Numbered from the stretch's first letter, positions 9,010-18,288 are shown. The stretch: 64,000 nt of DNA from Neobacillus sp. DY30 (GCF_030123065.1 NZ_CP126093.1:1616001-1680000), one strand, 5' to 3'. Made by a program: numbers and translations. Notes: generated from the letters alone by a model not told the origin.

Positions 9010-11610
9010 ATGGCGGTGGAAGAAAAAGTTGTACAAGAAAAACAAAATGTAATGGCAATGATCGATATTTTGGCTAAAAATGCTTCTAAGGCATTAGCAG
9101 AATTTCGCTGTTACAATCAAGAAATGGTGGACGAAATCGTTAAGCAAATGGCTTATAAAGCACTGAATCATCATAAAGACTTGGCAAAACTGGCAGTGGA
9201 AGAAACAAGAAGGGGAGTTTATGAAGACAAAGTTTTCAAAAATATGTTTGCGACCGAGTTTATCTACAACAATATACGAGATTTAAAAACAGTTGGAGTA
9301 ATTAGTGAAAACGTGAATGAAGGCATGGTAGAGATCGCCGAGCCAGTGGGAGTCATAGCTGGAGTTATACCTATAACGAATCCAACATCAACTGTGATTT
9401 TTAAATCATTAATATCACTAAAAACAAGGAACCCAATTATCTTTGCCTTTCCAAAATATGCCCAGAGGTGCTGTGTCGAAAGTGCAAAAATTCTTAGGGA
9501 AGCTGCTATTAAGGCTGGTGCACCTGAGAATTGTATACAATGGATTGATATTCCTTCTCATGAAGCTTTTCAACTATTAATGAAGCATCCAAAGATTGCT
9601 CTGATTTTAGCTACAGGGGGGCCAAGTTTAGTTAAAGCAGCTTATAGCTCAGGAAAACCTGCGCTTGGTGTTGGGGCGGGCAATGTTCCTTGTTATATTG
9701 AGAAGACTGCCAATATTAAACGTGCTGTAAACGACATTATTTTATCAAAAACTTTTGACAACGGAATGATTTGTGCTTCTGAACAGGCACTTATCATCGA
9801 CCATGAGGTCTATGAAGAAGTAAAAAGGGAAATGATCGAAAATCATTGTTATTTCTTAAATAATGAAGAAAAACAATTGCTTGAAAAAGCAGTAATAGAT
9901 GGAAAAAGTTCTTCATTAAATCCGATGATTGTCGGATTGCCTGCCTATATGAATGCAAAGATGGCAGGTTTTAATGTCCCTGCGAATACGAAAATATTAA
10001 TTGCTGAATTAAAAGGTGTTGGTCCAAAATTTCCTCTATCTTGTGAAAAATTGAGTCCTATTCTAGCATGCTATAAGGTAAATAGTTTTGCAGAAGGGCT
10101 AATTATTGCTGAGGAAACACTTGAATACGGTGGGCTGGGACACTCTGCGGCCATTCATTCAGCCAATCAGAATGTGATTGATACCTTTGCCCTTCGTATG
10201 AAGGCAGGAAGAATAATTGTTAACACACCGTCAACCCATGGTGCGATTGGTGATATCTATAACACATCATTACCGTCCTTAACGATTGGGTGCGGTACAT
10301 ATGGAGGAAACTCTGTGTCTCAAAACGTAGGAGCAGCAAATTTAATTAATATTAAGAAGGTTGCAAAAAGGAGAAATATGACACAGTGGTTTAAAATTCC
10401 ATCACAAGTATTTTTTGAAAGGAATTCGATTCAGGTGCTTGCTGGCATTCCCGGTATCTCAAAAGTGTTTATTGTAACAAGTAAAAGTCAAATGAATAAT
10501 GGCTCGATTGAAAAAGTGCTTTATCAATTAAAAAAACATCCAAGTAATATTCAATATGAAGTTTTATATGATATTGAAGCAGAGCCAGATATTGAAAGTG
10601 TTAAGAATGGTGCTGAAAGGATGCAGAAATTCCAGCCTGATTGTCTCATTGCACTAGGAGGCGGCTCCGTAATGGATGCAGCAAAAGCAATGTGGCTTTT
10701 CTATGAACATCCAGAAGCAGATTTTAATAGCTTAAAGCAAAAATTCTTTGATCCTAGTAAAAGAGTGGTTAAATTTCCTGCGCTTCGTGGCAAAGCAATC
10801 TTTGTTGCCATTCCGACCACATCTGGAACAGGTTCTGAAGTCACTTCCTTTTCAGTGATTTCAGATAAAAAGTCAAATATTAAATATCCGTTGGCTGATT
10901 TTCAATTAACACCAGATTTAGCAATTGTTGATCCACAGTTTGTCATGACCGTCCCAAAACATGTAACCGCAGATACTGGGATGGATGTTTTAACACATGC
11001 CATAGAAGCATATGTTTCCGTGTTAGCCAATGATTTTACCGATGGGTTAGCATTGAAAGCAATCCAGTTAGTCTTTGCATATTTACCAAGGGTTTACCGA
11101 GACGGTAATGATGAACTGGCAAGGGAAAAAATGCATAATGCCTCAACAATTGCAGGAATGGCTTTTGCTAACTCATTTTTGGGAATTAATCATAGCTTGG
11201 CACATGCACTAGGTGCTGAATTCAACATTCCTCATGGTCGTGCCAATGCCATTTTATTACCTCATGTCATTCGTTACAATGCAGCGAAGCCAAATAAATT
11301 CATGACATACCCTAAATATGAACACTTTATTGCTGACCAGCGTTATGCAGAGATTGCCAGAATGTTAGGTTTAGCTGCAGACACAACTGAAGCTGGTGTT
11401 GAGAGTTTAATATACGCAATTAGAGGTTTAATGAAGGAATTGGAATTGCCGATTAGCATTGAAGAAATAGGGATTAGTGAGAAAGAATTGGAAAAAAAAA
11501 TAAATATCCTTGCGGAACATGCCTTCGACGATCAGGATACGATTGCAAATCCAAAACAGCCGCTTGTAACAGAGCTGGCGAATATTTATCGACAGGCGTA
11601 CAAAGCTTAG
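9010..11610 (+). CDS. adhE: Bifunctional acetaldehyde-CoA/alcohol dehydrogenase
   Basis: Encodes 866 residues, typical for AdhE. The N-terminal half (about 1-440) is an acylating aldehyde dehydrogenase with the thiol nucleophile in NGMICASEQ. The C-terminal half (about 460-866) is an iron-dependent alcohol dehydrogenase with GGGSVMDAAKAMW for NAD binding and the metal-binding histidines in the region DVLTHAIEAYVS and ANSFLGINHSLAHALG. It reduces acetyl-CoA to ethanol with two NADH and is the main redox-balancing step of ethanol fermentation, forming spirosomes. ATG 9010 follows GGAGGGATCGAT. It lies 215 bases upstream of an acyl-CoA ligase gene, with no obvious terminator between, so the two may be co-transcribed. 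The FadR-like site upstream is unexpected for AdhE. Confidence 0.96.
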   Translation: MAVEEKVVQEKQNVMAMIDILAKNASKALAEFRCYNQEMVDEIVKQMAYKALNHHKDLAKLAVEETRRGVYEDKVFKNMFATEFIYNNIRDLKTVGVISENVNEGMVEIAEPVGVIAGVIPITNPTSTVIFKSLISLKTRNPIIFAFPKYAQRCCVESAKILREAAIKAGAPENCIQWIDIPSHEAFQLLMKHPKIALILATGGPSLVKAAYSSGKPALGVGAGNVPCYIEKTANIKRAVNDIILSKTFDNGMICASEQALIIDHEVYEEVKREMIENHCYFLNNEEKQLLEKAVIDGKSSSLNPMIVGLPAYMNAKMAGFNVPANTKILIAELKGVGPKFPLSCEKLSPILACYKVNSFAEGLIIAEETLEYGGLGHSAAIHSANQNVIDTFALRMKAGRIIVNTPSTHGAIGDIYNTSLPSLTIGCGTYGGNSVSQNVGAANLINIKKVAKRRNMTQWFKIPSQVFFERNSIQVLAGIPGISKVFIVTSKSQMNNGSIEKVLYQLKKHPSNIQYEVLYDIEAEPDIESVKNGAERMQKFQPDCLIALGGGSVMDAAKAMWLFYEHPEADFNSLKQKFFDPSKRVVKFPALRGKAIFVAIPTTSGTGSEVTSFSVISDKKSNIKYPLADFQLTPDLAIVDPQFVMTVPKHVTADTGMDVLTHAIEAYVSVLANDFTDGLALKAIQLVFAYLPRVYRDGNDELAREKMHNASTIAGMAFANSFLGINHSLAHALGAEFNIPHGRANAILLPHVIRYNAAKPNKFMTYPKYEHFIADQRYAEIARMLGLAADTTEAGVESLIYAIRGLMKELELPISIEEIGISEKELEKKINILAEHAFDDQDTIANPKQPLVTELANIYRQAYKA

Positions 11611-11825
11611 TAGATTTCGAATTTTATGTGAACAAGAATGAGACTTTCGACAAAAACCCTCAATCTTCTCAAGATATCCTACCACTATCAAGGTTTAGAC
11701 ACTGTAACTATTAGTAATAAATTGAAAAAATGTGGAATATTGTCGATTTGGCAACGTTTACAAAAAACTCTTTTAAACCAATAATTTAAGTGGATGAAAA
11801 CTTGATAGGAAATGGAGGAGATTGT

Positions 11826-13460
11826 ATGGTTTATTCGCAAAAGCCATGGTTAAAGTTTTACGATCCAAGGATTAGTAAGGATGTTTCAGTAGACTACGAT
11901 TCTTTATACGATCTTTTGAAGCAGGCGGCAATCATCCATGGTGACAAACCAGCTCTTACTTTTTATAAACGAGCTTGGAGTTACAAAGAAACAAGAGCAA
12001 TTTCAGACTTCCTGGCTGTGTCCCTGTACCGAATTGGATTTCAAAAGGGAGATAGGATGGGGATAATGCTGCCTAACTGCCCGCATTATATCTTCAGTTT
12101 ATTTGCAGTATTCAGGTTGGGAGGTATTGCGGTTCAAGTAAACCCCATGTACGTAGAAAGGGAAATTGAATATGCCCTAAATGATTCTGAAGCTGGCTAT
12201 ATGGTAGTTTTTGAAGCATTCTATCAAAGAGTAAAAGAAGTTCAACTAAGAACTTCATTGAAAAAAATTATAGTCGTAGGATTTGGTGGAAGCAGGATTA
12301 ATCTTGCAGAAGGTGATATTTACTTTGATGACTTTCTTACTCATGATAACGTAATTCCTGAAATCCCGATTAACATCGAAGAAGATGTCGCTATTTTGCA
12401 ATATACAGGTGGAACCACAGGTGTTTCTAAAGGTGTTATGCTTACCCACCAGAACTTGCTGGCTAATATTATACAAGTCTGTGATTTTACTTATAATGCA
12501 GTTGATGAGAAACCAGAAAATTTTAAGATTATCAGCGTCCTTCCAATGTTTCATGTCTATGGTTTGTCATGCAACGCACTTTCAGGTATCCGAATTGGGT
12601 GTAATCAATTGATTCTCCCTCGTTTCGATGTGAATGAACTACTTGAGTTAATCAATCGGGAAAAGCCATTCCAGCTGACCGCGGTTCCTACTATGATATT
12701 TGCACTAAATAGTCACCCCCTCTTAGAAGATAGCTCAATTAAAGACATATATTATCTTAGCAGCGGCGGTGCTCCACTGCCAGTTGAACAAGTAAAGATT
12801 TTAGAAAAACGTGTAGGTATAAGACTTGCTGATGGCTATGGACTGTCAGAAACAGCTCCGTCCGCTATTTCTACACCACCATTTCTTCCACGTAAATTAG
12901 GCAGTGTAGGCATTCCTTTACCAGGTACTGAAGCAAGAATCGTGAAGGAGACAGAAGATGGATATGTAAATGTTCCGGTTGGTGAAGCAGGTGAATTAAT
13001 ACTTCGCGGTCCTCAGGTTATGAAGGGCTACTGGAAGCGTCCAAGTGAAACACAAATGGTCATAAAAAACGGATGGCTCTTTACTGGAGATATCGCCAAG
13101 ATGGATGAGGATGGTTATTTTTTTATCTTAGACCGGAAAAAAGACATGATTATTGCAAGCGGATACAATGTGTACCCTCGCGAAATCGAGGAAATTATTT
13201 ATCAGCATGAAGCGGTCGAGGAAGTAATAGTCGTTGGAAAACATGATTCTTATAGAGGAGAAACAGTAAAGGCTTATGTAAAATTAAAAAGTGGTGCAGC
13301 TATTACACCACAGGAATTAATAGAATACTCCATGCAATTTTTAGCTCCATTTAAAGTGCCGAAAGAAATTGAAATTCTATCTGAACTTCCTAAATCATCT
13401 GTTGGAAAGCTGTTAAGAAGAATGCTGCGGCAGGATGAAAATCAAAAGGTTCATTCATAA
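11826..13460 (+). CDS. AMP-forming acyl-CoA ligase (long-chain fatty acid-CoA ligase type)
   Basis: Encodes 544 residues of the adenylate-forming superfamily. ILQYTGGTTGVSKGVMLTH is the phosphate-binding P-loop, GYGLSETAPSAI the acyl/AMP-binding core motif, DRKKDMIIASGYNVYPREIEE the hinge region and KSSVGKLLRR carries the C-terminal catalytic lysine. It activates a fatty acid to the acyl-CoA. ATG 11826 has GGAGGA 6 bases upstream; an in-frame GTG at 11790 has no such site. It precedes the PHA-granule genes and may feed acyl-CoA into beta-oxidation and PHA precursors, which is inference from context. Confidence 0.9.
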   Translation: MVYSQKPWLKFYDPRISKDVSVDYDSLYDLLKQAAIIHGDKPALTFYKRAWSYKETRAISDFLAVSLYRIGFQKGDRMGIMLPNCPHYIFSLFAVFRLGGIAVQVNPMYVEREIEYALNDSEAGYMVVFEAFYQRVKEVQLRTSLKKIIVVGFGGSRINLAEGDIYFDDFLTHDNVIPEIPINIEEDVAILQYTGGTTGVSKGVMLTHQNLLANIIQVCDFTYNAVDEKPENFKIISVLPMFHVYGLSCNALSGIRIGCNQLILPRFDVNELLELINREKPFQLTAVPTMIFALNSHPLLEDSSIKDIYYLSSGGAPLPVEQVKILEKRVGIRLADGYGLSETAPSAISTPPFLPRKLGSVGIPLPGTEARIVKETEDGYVNVPVGEAGELILRGPQVMKGYWKRPSETQMVIKNGWLFTGDIAKMDEDGYFFILDRKKDMIIASGYNVYPREIEEIIYQHEAVEEVIVVGKHDSYRGETVKAYVKLKSGAAITPQELIEYSMQFLAPFKVPKEIEILSELPKSSVGKLLRRMLRQDENQKVHS

Positions 13461-13585
13461 GAAATCCTCTATTTATATACTTCTTAGAACACATCGAGAA
13501 TCCTTCCAAGAACTTATCAAGAAATCTTTCTTAATAAATAACATAGTTTCAACCGACAAAAAGAAGAAAAGGAGTAATGATTGAA

Positions 13586-14269
13586 ATGACTGAAAAAAAA
13601 GAGGAGTCACAAAAGACGACTAAAAGAAAACGAAATACTGTTGAAAATAATACAGGTGAAAATAATGGTAATGAGGCAGTAACAAATGAAGGTATAGAAA
13701 CAAAGGAACAAGAACAGTTTTCAAGCTTGGACATTTTTTGGAAGCAAGCATTTAGTGAGTTAGATCAGTGGGCTAAGCACGCTGATTTTCGTGATGATGT
13801 GTTTTTGAAGGAGGCTAAGTATTTTGCAGAATGCCTTAAACGAAATCAAGAAAATATTAATTCTGTCAGGGAACAGTTCAAAAAAGAATTTCAAAATTGG
13901 GAGAGAACTGCGAGAGAGGAAATTTTAATGTCTACGACGGTCATTCAGCATATTTTCCCTAAAAAATCGTATGAGGAGATTAATGAGCAAATTGATCAAA
14001 TTCAAAAAAGAACGGCTTCCGTTTTAAGTACCCCGCTGCAAATGGCTTTAAATAATGAAACAATGGTTCAATACTTTGACATGATTGAACAATATATTGC
14101 TGTTCGGAAGAATGGAAGGAAACTTTATATTAAAACATTAAAACAAGCAGCAAGCTTAATTTATGAGAGCCAAAAAGGGTTTGTTAATCTTTTTACGAAT
14201 CCATTTAAATCGGTCATGTTCCCTTTAAATAAATATCTTGAGAAAGCAGAAGAGGTCACAAAATCATAA
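13586..14269 (+). CDS. Unknown helical protein of the PHA-granule locus, possible phasin
   Basis: Encodes about 228 residues. The first 45 are polar and low-complexity (Lys, Glu, Thr, Asn), like a disordered tail. The rest is predicted amphipathic helix, beginning with SLDIFWKQAFSELDQWAK, a pattern similar to the helical start of phasins and of the PhaP protein encoded at 16240. No catalytic motif or membrane span is seen. It lies 18 bases upstream of a PhaR-like gene and is probably co-transcribed with it. AAGGAG at 13569-13574 fits ATG 13586 (11 bases) better than ATG 13577 (2 bases). I do not recognise the family; a granule-surface role is inferred from neighbours. Confidence 0.6.
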   Translation: MTEKKEESQKTTKRKRNTVENNTGENNGNEAVTNEGIETKEQEQFSSLDIFWKQAFSELDQWAKHADFRDDVFLKEAKYFAECLKRNQENINSVREQFKKEFQNWERTAREEILMSTTVIQHIFPKKSYEEINEQIDQIQKRTASVLSTPLQMALNNETMVQYFDMIEQYIAVRKNGRKLYIKTLKQAASLIYESQKGFVNLFTNPFKSVMFPLNKYLEKAEEVTKS

Positions 14270-14287
14270 CTTTGAGGATGATGAAAA

Positions 14288-14863
14288 ATGGCAAAAGAAA
14301 AAATCTATGATCCATTCGAAGGCTTTAAACAATTTAGCGAAATATGGACTGGTATAATGAATATTCCAACCAAAAGGGATATTGCAAATGTTGCAAACCT
14401 ATCCATTCAATCAGAAGGAAAAATCGATAATTTAGAAGAACTTATTTGGAAGTTCCAGGAAAATATTGGCTCATTAAATAAAGAGAACCTAGAATTATTT
14501 CAAGAAATGGTTAAGATGGTTAAACAAATGCAGCTTGAGTTTAAAAATACTGTCCACGAAGTAACCGAATTGAAAAAAATGAAAGATGATTTCGATGAGT
14601 TACGGAAAGCCCTTGTTGACATAAAAATTATCCAAGTCAATCTTCGGGATATAAGGGAGGAACTTGAGGATATAAAAGAATCACAAAATAAAATGAAGCA
14701 CCTTGATGAGCAGAAAACCATTCTCTCTGATTTACAGGAAGTTAAACTTGGATTAAGTCAATTAGTGGAAATAAAAAATGAAATAGCTTCCTTAAAGGGG
14801 CTTGTGGGAAAAGAAAGCGCGAAAGGAAAGAGGATAGAAAAGGATTTAATTACAACTGTTTAA
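14288..14863 (+). CDS. phaR: PhaR-like subunit of class IV polyhydroxyalkanoate synthase
   Basis: Encodes 191 residues. The N-terminus KIYDPFEGFKQFSEIW and the segment NIPTKRDIANVANLSIQSEGKIDNLEE resemble the corresponding parts of Bacillus PhaR, in which VPTKEDIANVASLVINLEEKVENIEE is characteristic. The remaining 120 residues form a long Glu/Lys-rich coiled coil, longer than I remember for standard PhaR. PhaR is the non-catalytic partner that activates PhaC in class IV synthases. No phaC or phaB lies in this window, so this may be a diverged second PhaR or a granule-associated relative rather than the synthase subunit itself. Confidence 0.6.
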   Translation: MAKEKIYDPFEGFKQFSEIWTGIMNIPTKRDIANVANLSIQSEGKIDNLEELIWKFQENIGSLNKENLELFQEMVKMVKQMQLEFKNTVHEVTELKKMKDDFDELRKALVDIKIIQVNLRDIREELEDIKESQNKMKHLDEQKTILSDLQEVKLGLSQLVEIKNEIASLKGLVGKESAKGKRIEKDLITTV

Positions 14864-14875
14864 GCCAATATATGT

Positions 14876-14908
14876 TATAGCGGGAAGGATTCCTATCCTC
14901 CCGCTATA
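14876..14908. terminator. Bidirectional terminator between the PhaR-like gene and the alpha/beta hydrolase
   Basis: TATAGCGGGA(A)GGAT pairs with ATCCTCCCGCTATA around TCCT. It includes the stop and last codons of the minus-strand gene. Confidence 0.75.
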
Positions 14909-15672
14909 CGGTTTAAGAATTTCCTAATAAGAAGATTAAACCGTGATGTTGCTTCTAATTTTGCTAAATGTCCCGAGTTTCTTAAAATTATAAAATTTGA
15001 ATGAGGAATCATCTTATGCATACAGTATTGAATCCATACAGGTAAGACGGAGTCATACTGACAACCGATAATAAGCGTTGGTACTTTAATCGTTGGTAAC
15101 AAAGAAATATTATTAACTTGGAAACAAGCATTTAAAGATTTTAAAAAGATGTCGCGCTTCGGCTGAAAATAACGTTTAAAATGATTGAGATTTTCCTCTG
15201 ACCAGGAATATAGGCTCATATGTGCAGCTGTTTCTTTTATGGCGTCATCTGTTGCTGCGACACTCAGCCTGAGCTTCTTAAATTCGAATAACGGTGTTCT
15301 AATGATTTTAGGGAAAAAGTGGAATGTACTTATCAACATGAGAGAACGAACTAGATGGGGGGCTTGACGGTATATTTCTTGGGCAACTGCCCCGCCCATT
15401 GACAAGCCTAGAATGTGAGCGTTTTCAATTTTTAACTCGTTTAATAATGCAATAATATCTGAAGCGAAATTTGGAATGGTTATTCCTTCCGTTTTGGTAC
15501 ATTGACCATGTCCACGTAAATCAGGAATAATTAATTCACACTGATCAGCTAATTCAAATTGGGACTGCCATCCTTCCTTCACTTCGCCTAATCCATGAAT
15601 CAAAACTAATGGATTGCCATTACCAAAATGTAGATAGGGCATCCCCAACATACTCACTTTTGATTGTTTCAA
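14893..15672 (-). CDS. Alpha/beta-fold hydrolase in the PHA locus (possible depolymerase or thioesterase)
   Basis: Encodes 259 residues from a TTG start with AAGGTGGTG upstream. The fold is clear: oxyanion motif LVLIHGLGE, nucleophile elbow GLSMGG (Ser about residue 92), acid in GCQYDSVLP and catalytic His in NSGHLAKLE. The nucleophile is serine, not the cysteine of PHA synthases, so it is not a PhaC. Intracellular PHB depolymerases and 3-hydroxyacyl thioesterases have this fold, and its position between PHA-granule genes makes one of these roles plausible. It is divergent from phaQ, sharing a 149-base control region with a perfect palindrome. The substrate is not determinable here. Confidence 0.75.
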   Translation of the reverse strand: MKQSKVSMLGMPYLHFGNGNPLVLIHGLGEVKEGWQSQFELADQCELIIPDLRGHGQCTKTEGITIPNFASDIIALLNELKIENAHILGLSMGGAVAQEIYRQAPHLVRSLMLISTFHFFPKIIRTPLFEFKKLRLSVAATDDAIKETAAHMSLYSWSEENLNHFKRYFQPKRDIFLKSLNACFQVNNISLLPTIKVPTLIIGCQYDSVLPVWIQYCMHKMIPHSNFIILRNSGHLAKLEATSRFNLLIRKFLNRIAGG

Positions 15673-15758
15673 ATTGACACCACCTTCAATTTATTAATTA
15701 CTTTATTTCTAAGTTACGAAAATTGTAAACGTGATGTTACACCATATAATAACATGTA

Positions 15759-15797
15759 TTTGTCAAGTTGACAAAATATTACTGATAGGTGTAAAAT
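15759..15797 (+). promoter_or_regulatory. phaQP promoter with a perfect palindromic operator over the -35
   Basis: TTTGTCAAGTTGACAAA (15759-15775) is an 8+1+8 perfect palindrome. Its right arm contains the -35 TTGACA (15768-15773), followed after 18 bases by TAAAAT (15792-15797). A repressor bound here would block RNA polymerase. The PhaQ protein encoded just downstream is the obvious candidate, since PhaQ of B. megaterium represses its own phaQP operon. Confidence 0.65.
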
Positions 15798-15821
15798 ACA
15801 TATAGGTGAGGTGATATAGAA

Positions 15822-16259
15822 ATGGTAAATCAAGACAATCAGTCTGTCAATCCTTCAAAAAATTTTGTTCTGCCATTTATTCTATTACTTCTTAGCAGGA
15901 TGTCTCTTCACGGATATGAGCTAAGCCAGAAATTACAAGCTTTTGGTTTTAAAACGATTGACCAGGGTAATCTCTACAGACTGTTAAGACAGCTCGAAAA
16001 GGAAGAACTAGTATCGTCCGAATGGGATACAAATGGCAGCGGTCCTGCCAAAAGAAGATATTCCATTACCACAGCTGGTATTACATACTTAAAAGGCTAT
16101 GCCCATCAACTAGAATCGTACCAATCGATGCTAGACCAATTCTTCAAAATGTATTCAAGTTTCCTTGAGCTCTATATTCCTTCATTTTCAAAGAGGGATC
16201 CGATAGAGAAAGTAAACAGTAAAAAGAGGAGGAAGGACGATGGCACAGAAAAAGAGTGA
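15822..16259 (+). CDS. phaQ: PadR-family PHB-responsive transcriptional repressor PhaQ
   Basis: Encodes 145 residues, the usual PhaQ length. The PadR-type winged helix spans residues 15-90: LLLSRMSLHGYELSQKL, then the recognition region GNLYRLLRQLEKEELVSSEW and the wing GPAKRRYSIT. A C-terminal helix provides the dimer contact. In B. megaterium PhaQ represses phaQ and phaP and is released when it binds PHB. The ATG follows GAGGTGAT. Its stop lies 20 bases inside the next gene, phaP, so the two are translationally coupled, which matches the known phaQP operon. Confidence 0.85.
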   Translation: MVNQDNQSVNPSKNFVLPFILLLLSRMSLHGYELSQKLQAFGFKTIDQGNLYRLLRQLEKEELVSSEWDTNGSGPAKRRYSITTAGITYLKGYAHQLESYQSMLDQFFKMYSSFLELYIPSFSKRDPIEKVNSKKRRKDDGTEKE

Positions 16260-16854
16260 AAATATTCAAGCTATTGAAGAAAAGATGATTTCAGCAGCAG
16301 AAGAACTTAAAAGTGAAGGTTTATTTGTAAATACATTCTGGAATCAGTATGAGCAATCACTTGAGCGGGCTAGACAGCTACGGGAAAACCGTGAAGATGC
16401 TTATGTTAATGCACTTAGAGAAGTCATCAAGTTTAACAAACAATATAGGAAATCTATAGCTAATCTTTTCGAACAGACTAAAAAAACTAACAAAGAAGTT
16501 GTTTTTGGTTTCATGCAGCAAATGAATACTCGCAGAGAACAACTTATGAAAGACGAACAAAGAATCGAAGCAGAAATGATGAATGAAAGGGAGGAGCTAA
16601 AAGAGCAGCTTAAAGAGGTATCTCAACAATTGGAAAACCTTGCGCTTACTCCCATCAAATCTGTTTTCCATATTATTGACCAATTAGAGGATAATTTCGA
16701 AAAGAGCACAGAAGCTAATATTGCTTATGGCCGCGAACGCCGTAATGCTTGGCAGCAAGTTACAAACGAGTATGTTAAATTGGCTAGAAATACACATCAT
16801 GAAATTGTAAATCGAGGAAAAAATAGTGTCAAAGAGCTTTTAAAAGTACAGTAA
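16240..16854 (+). CDS. phaP: PHA-granule phasin PhaP
   Basis: Encodes 204 residues without signal peptide or membrane span. It is nearly all helix, rich in Glu, Gln, Lys and Arg, with an aromatic-containing amphipathic N-terminal part (LFVNTFWNQYEQSLERARQL) suited to coating a hydrophobic granule. Phasins control the size and number of PHA inclusions. The name rests on length, composition and the overlap with phaQ, the arrangement known in B. megaterium; phasin sequences are poorly conserved. The start is ATG 16240, preceded by GAGGAAGGACG within the phaQ coding region. Confidence 0.75.
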   Translation: MAQKKSENIQAIEEKMISAAEELKSEGLFVNTFWNQYEQSLERARQLRENREDAYVNALREVIKFNKQYRKSIANLFEQTKKTNKEVVFGFMQQMNTRREQLMKDEQRIEAEMMNEREELKEQLKEVSQQLENLALTPIKSVFHIIDQLEDNFEKSTEANIAYGRERRNAWQQVTNEYVKLARNTHHEIVNRGKNSVKELLKVQ

Positions 16855-16869
16855 TAATAGAAAAACATT

Positions 16870-16905
16870 AGCAGACCAATTCTCCCTCTGATTGGCCTGC
16901 TTTTT
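16870..16905 (+). terminator. Terminator of phaQP
   Basis: AGCAGACCAAT/ATTGGCCTGCT stem (16870-16901) followed by a T-run. Confidence 0.8.
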
Positions 16906-17034
16906 CATGTTAATCAATGAACATTAAATATTGAAATATAAACTTAATATTACTATTATTGAATTGACACCATTTGATGCTATACTTCTACATGCAATTG
17001 AATAGGATAAAAATGGGTATAAAGGATTACCTAT

Positions 17035-17061
17035 GGTAATTTGCTTAACTGCTAAATTGCC
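17035..17061 (+). other. Leader hairpin upstream of the NlpC/P60 gene
   Basis: GGTAATTT (17035-17042) pairs with AAATTGCC (17054-17061), 60 bases before the TTG start. A TTGACA at 16964-16969 is a possible -35, but no convincing -10 at 17 bases is seen. The leader lacks the conserved blocks of the c-di-AMP (ydaO) riboswitch that controls many cell-wall hydrolases. Confidence 0.3.
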
Positions 17062-17121
17062 AATTACATAGAAAGACCAAAAACGGTGTCTATTGGAGAT
17101 TGAGGGAAGCAGGGGAATAAA

Positions 17122-18288
17122 TTGAAAAAGAAGATTATGGCATTTTGTACAATAATCACGTTCGGAAGCCCAACTGTATTACTTCAAGTAGAAGCAGAAG
17201 AAATTAATAACAAGCAAATAATTGACGAGCAGCGTTCAAAAATTCAATTAGAAATTTTAAAAGGAAATGTGGAGCTTAACCAAGTAAAAGATGAAATTGA
17301 AAAAATTAATGAACAAATCAGGCGAATAGAGCAAGCGATAAATGATAATAATCTAATAATTCTTGAAACGGAGAAAAAAATTAGCGATTCTCAATTAGAG
17401 ATACAGAGACTAGAAGAAGAAATTGTCATGCTAAATGAAAAAGTAGGCAAGCGTAATGAAATCTTAAAAAAGCGTGCACTTACATTTCAAGAAAATGGAG
17501 GCCAAGTAAACTATCTTGATGTTCTGCTAGGTTCCTCAAGTTTTAAGGACTTTGTGGATCGAGTGGGAGCCGTAGCCTCATTTGTCGAGGCAGACCAAAA
17601 TATTATTAAACAACACGAAGCTGATAAAGAGGAGATAGAAACAAAGCAAGCCCAAGTAAAAGATAAATTAGTAGAGCTTCAGAGTTTGAAAGTGGAATTA
17701 GAAGGAATGCAATCGCTAATTCTAGAACAAAAGCAACAAAACGAAAGATTAAGAGCAGAGGCAAAGATAAAAGAGCAGGTTACACTTTCTGAACAGGCAG
17801 GTTTAATGCAGCAGGATTATGCACTTTCATCTATGTATGATTTAAGTGAAATAGATACAAATCAAATCATGAATGACTCGTTATTGTTAACAAACGATAC
17901 CGTAAAAAACCTAATTACCCATGGTTTAAAATATATAGGAAATTCGGTTTATGTATTTGGCGGCGGGCGAAATGATTATGATATTGTAAATGGAAGATTT
18001 GATTGTTCAGCTTTTGTCAGCTGGGCATTTAATCAGGTTGATATCAAGATAGGGGCAAGTACAGAAGTTTTGAAAAATACAGGAACTCCTGTCAGTGTGG
18101 AAGAAATGCTGCCTGGAGACCTTGTCTTTTTTGACACCTATAAGAAAGATGGCCATGTGGGCATTTATTTAGGTGGAGGGAAATTCTTAGGTTCACAAAG
18201 TTCAACAGGTGTGGCAATAGCTGATATGACAAATGGTTATTGGTTAGAGAAATTCAATGGACGTGTTAATCGCATCATTTCACAATAA
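17122..18288 (+). CDS. Secreted coiled-coil NlpC/P60 peptidoglycan endopeptidase (CwlO-like)
   Basis: Encodes 388 residues. A TTG start with AGGGGAATAAA upstream gives a complete signal peptide (MKKKIMAFCTIITFG..., cleavage near VEAEE). Residues 25-240 are a long coiled coil, as in CwlO and other FtsEX-activated hydrolases. The C-terminal NlpC/P60 domain has the catalytic Cys295 in RFDCSAFVSW, His345 in GHVGIYLGGG and GDLVFF between. It should cleave the D-Glu-meso-DAP bond in peptidoglycan stem peptides during cell elongation or separation. A perfect 19-bp inverted repeat covers the stop codon. The identity with CwlO itself is not certain, since Bacilli have several paralogues. Confidence 0.85.
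   Translation: MKKKIMAFCTIITFGSPTVLLQVEAEEINNKQIIDEQRSKIQLEILKGNVELNQVKDEIEKINEQIRRIEQAINDNNLIILETEKKISDSQLEIQRLEEEIVMLNEKVGKRNEILKKRALTFQENGGQVNYLDVLLGSSSFKDFVDRVGAVASFVEADQNIIKQHEADKEEIETKQAQVKDKLVELQSLKVELEGMQSLILEQKQQNERLRAEAKIKEQVTLSEQAGLMQQDYALSSMYDLSEIDTNQIMNDSLLLTNDTVKNLITHGLKYIGNSVYVFGGGRNDYDIVNGRFDCSAFVSWAFNQVDIKIGASTEVLKNTGTPVSVEEMLPGDLVFFDTYKKDGHVGIYLGGGKFLGSQSSTGVAIADMTNGYWLEKFNGRVNRIISQ

Noticed and set aside
14893..15672. Alpha/beta hydrolase as a PHA synthase
   Set aside because: The nucleophile is Ser in GLSMGG, not the Cys of PhaC, and the protein is too short.
17000..17121. Possible c-di-AMP riboswitch before the NlpC/P60 gene
   Set aside because: The leader has one hairpin but none of the conserved ydaO blocks.
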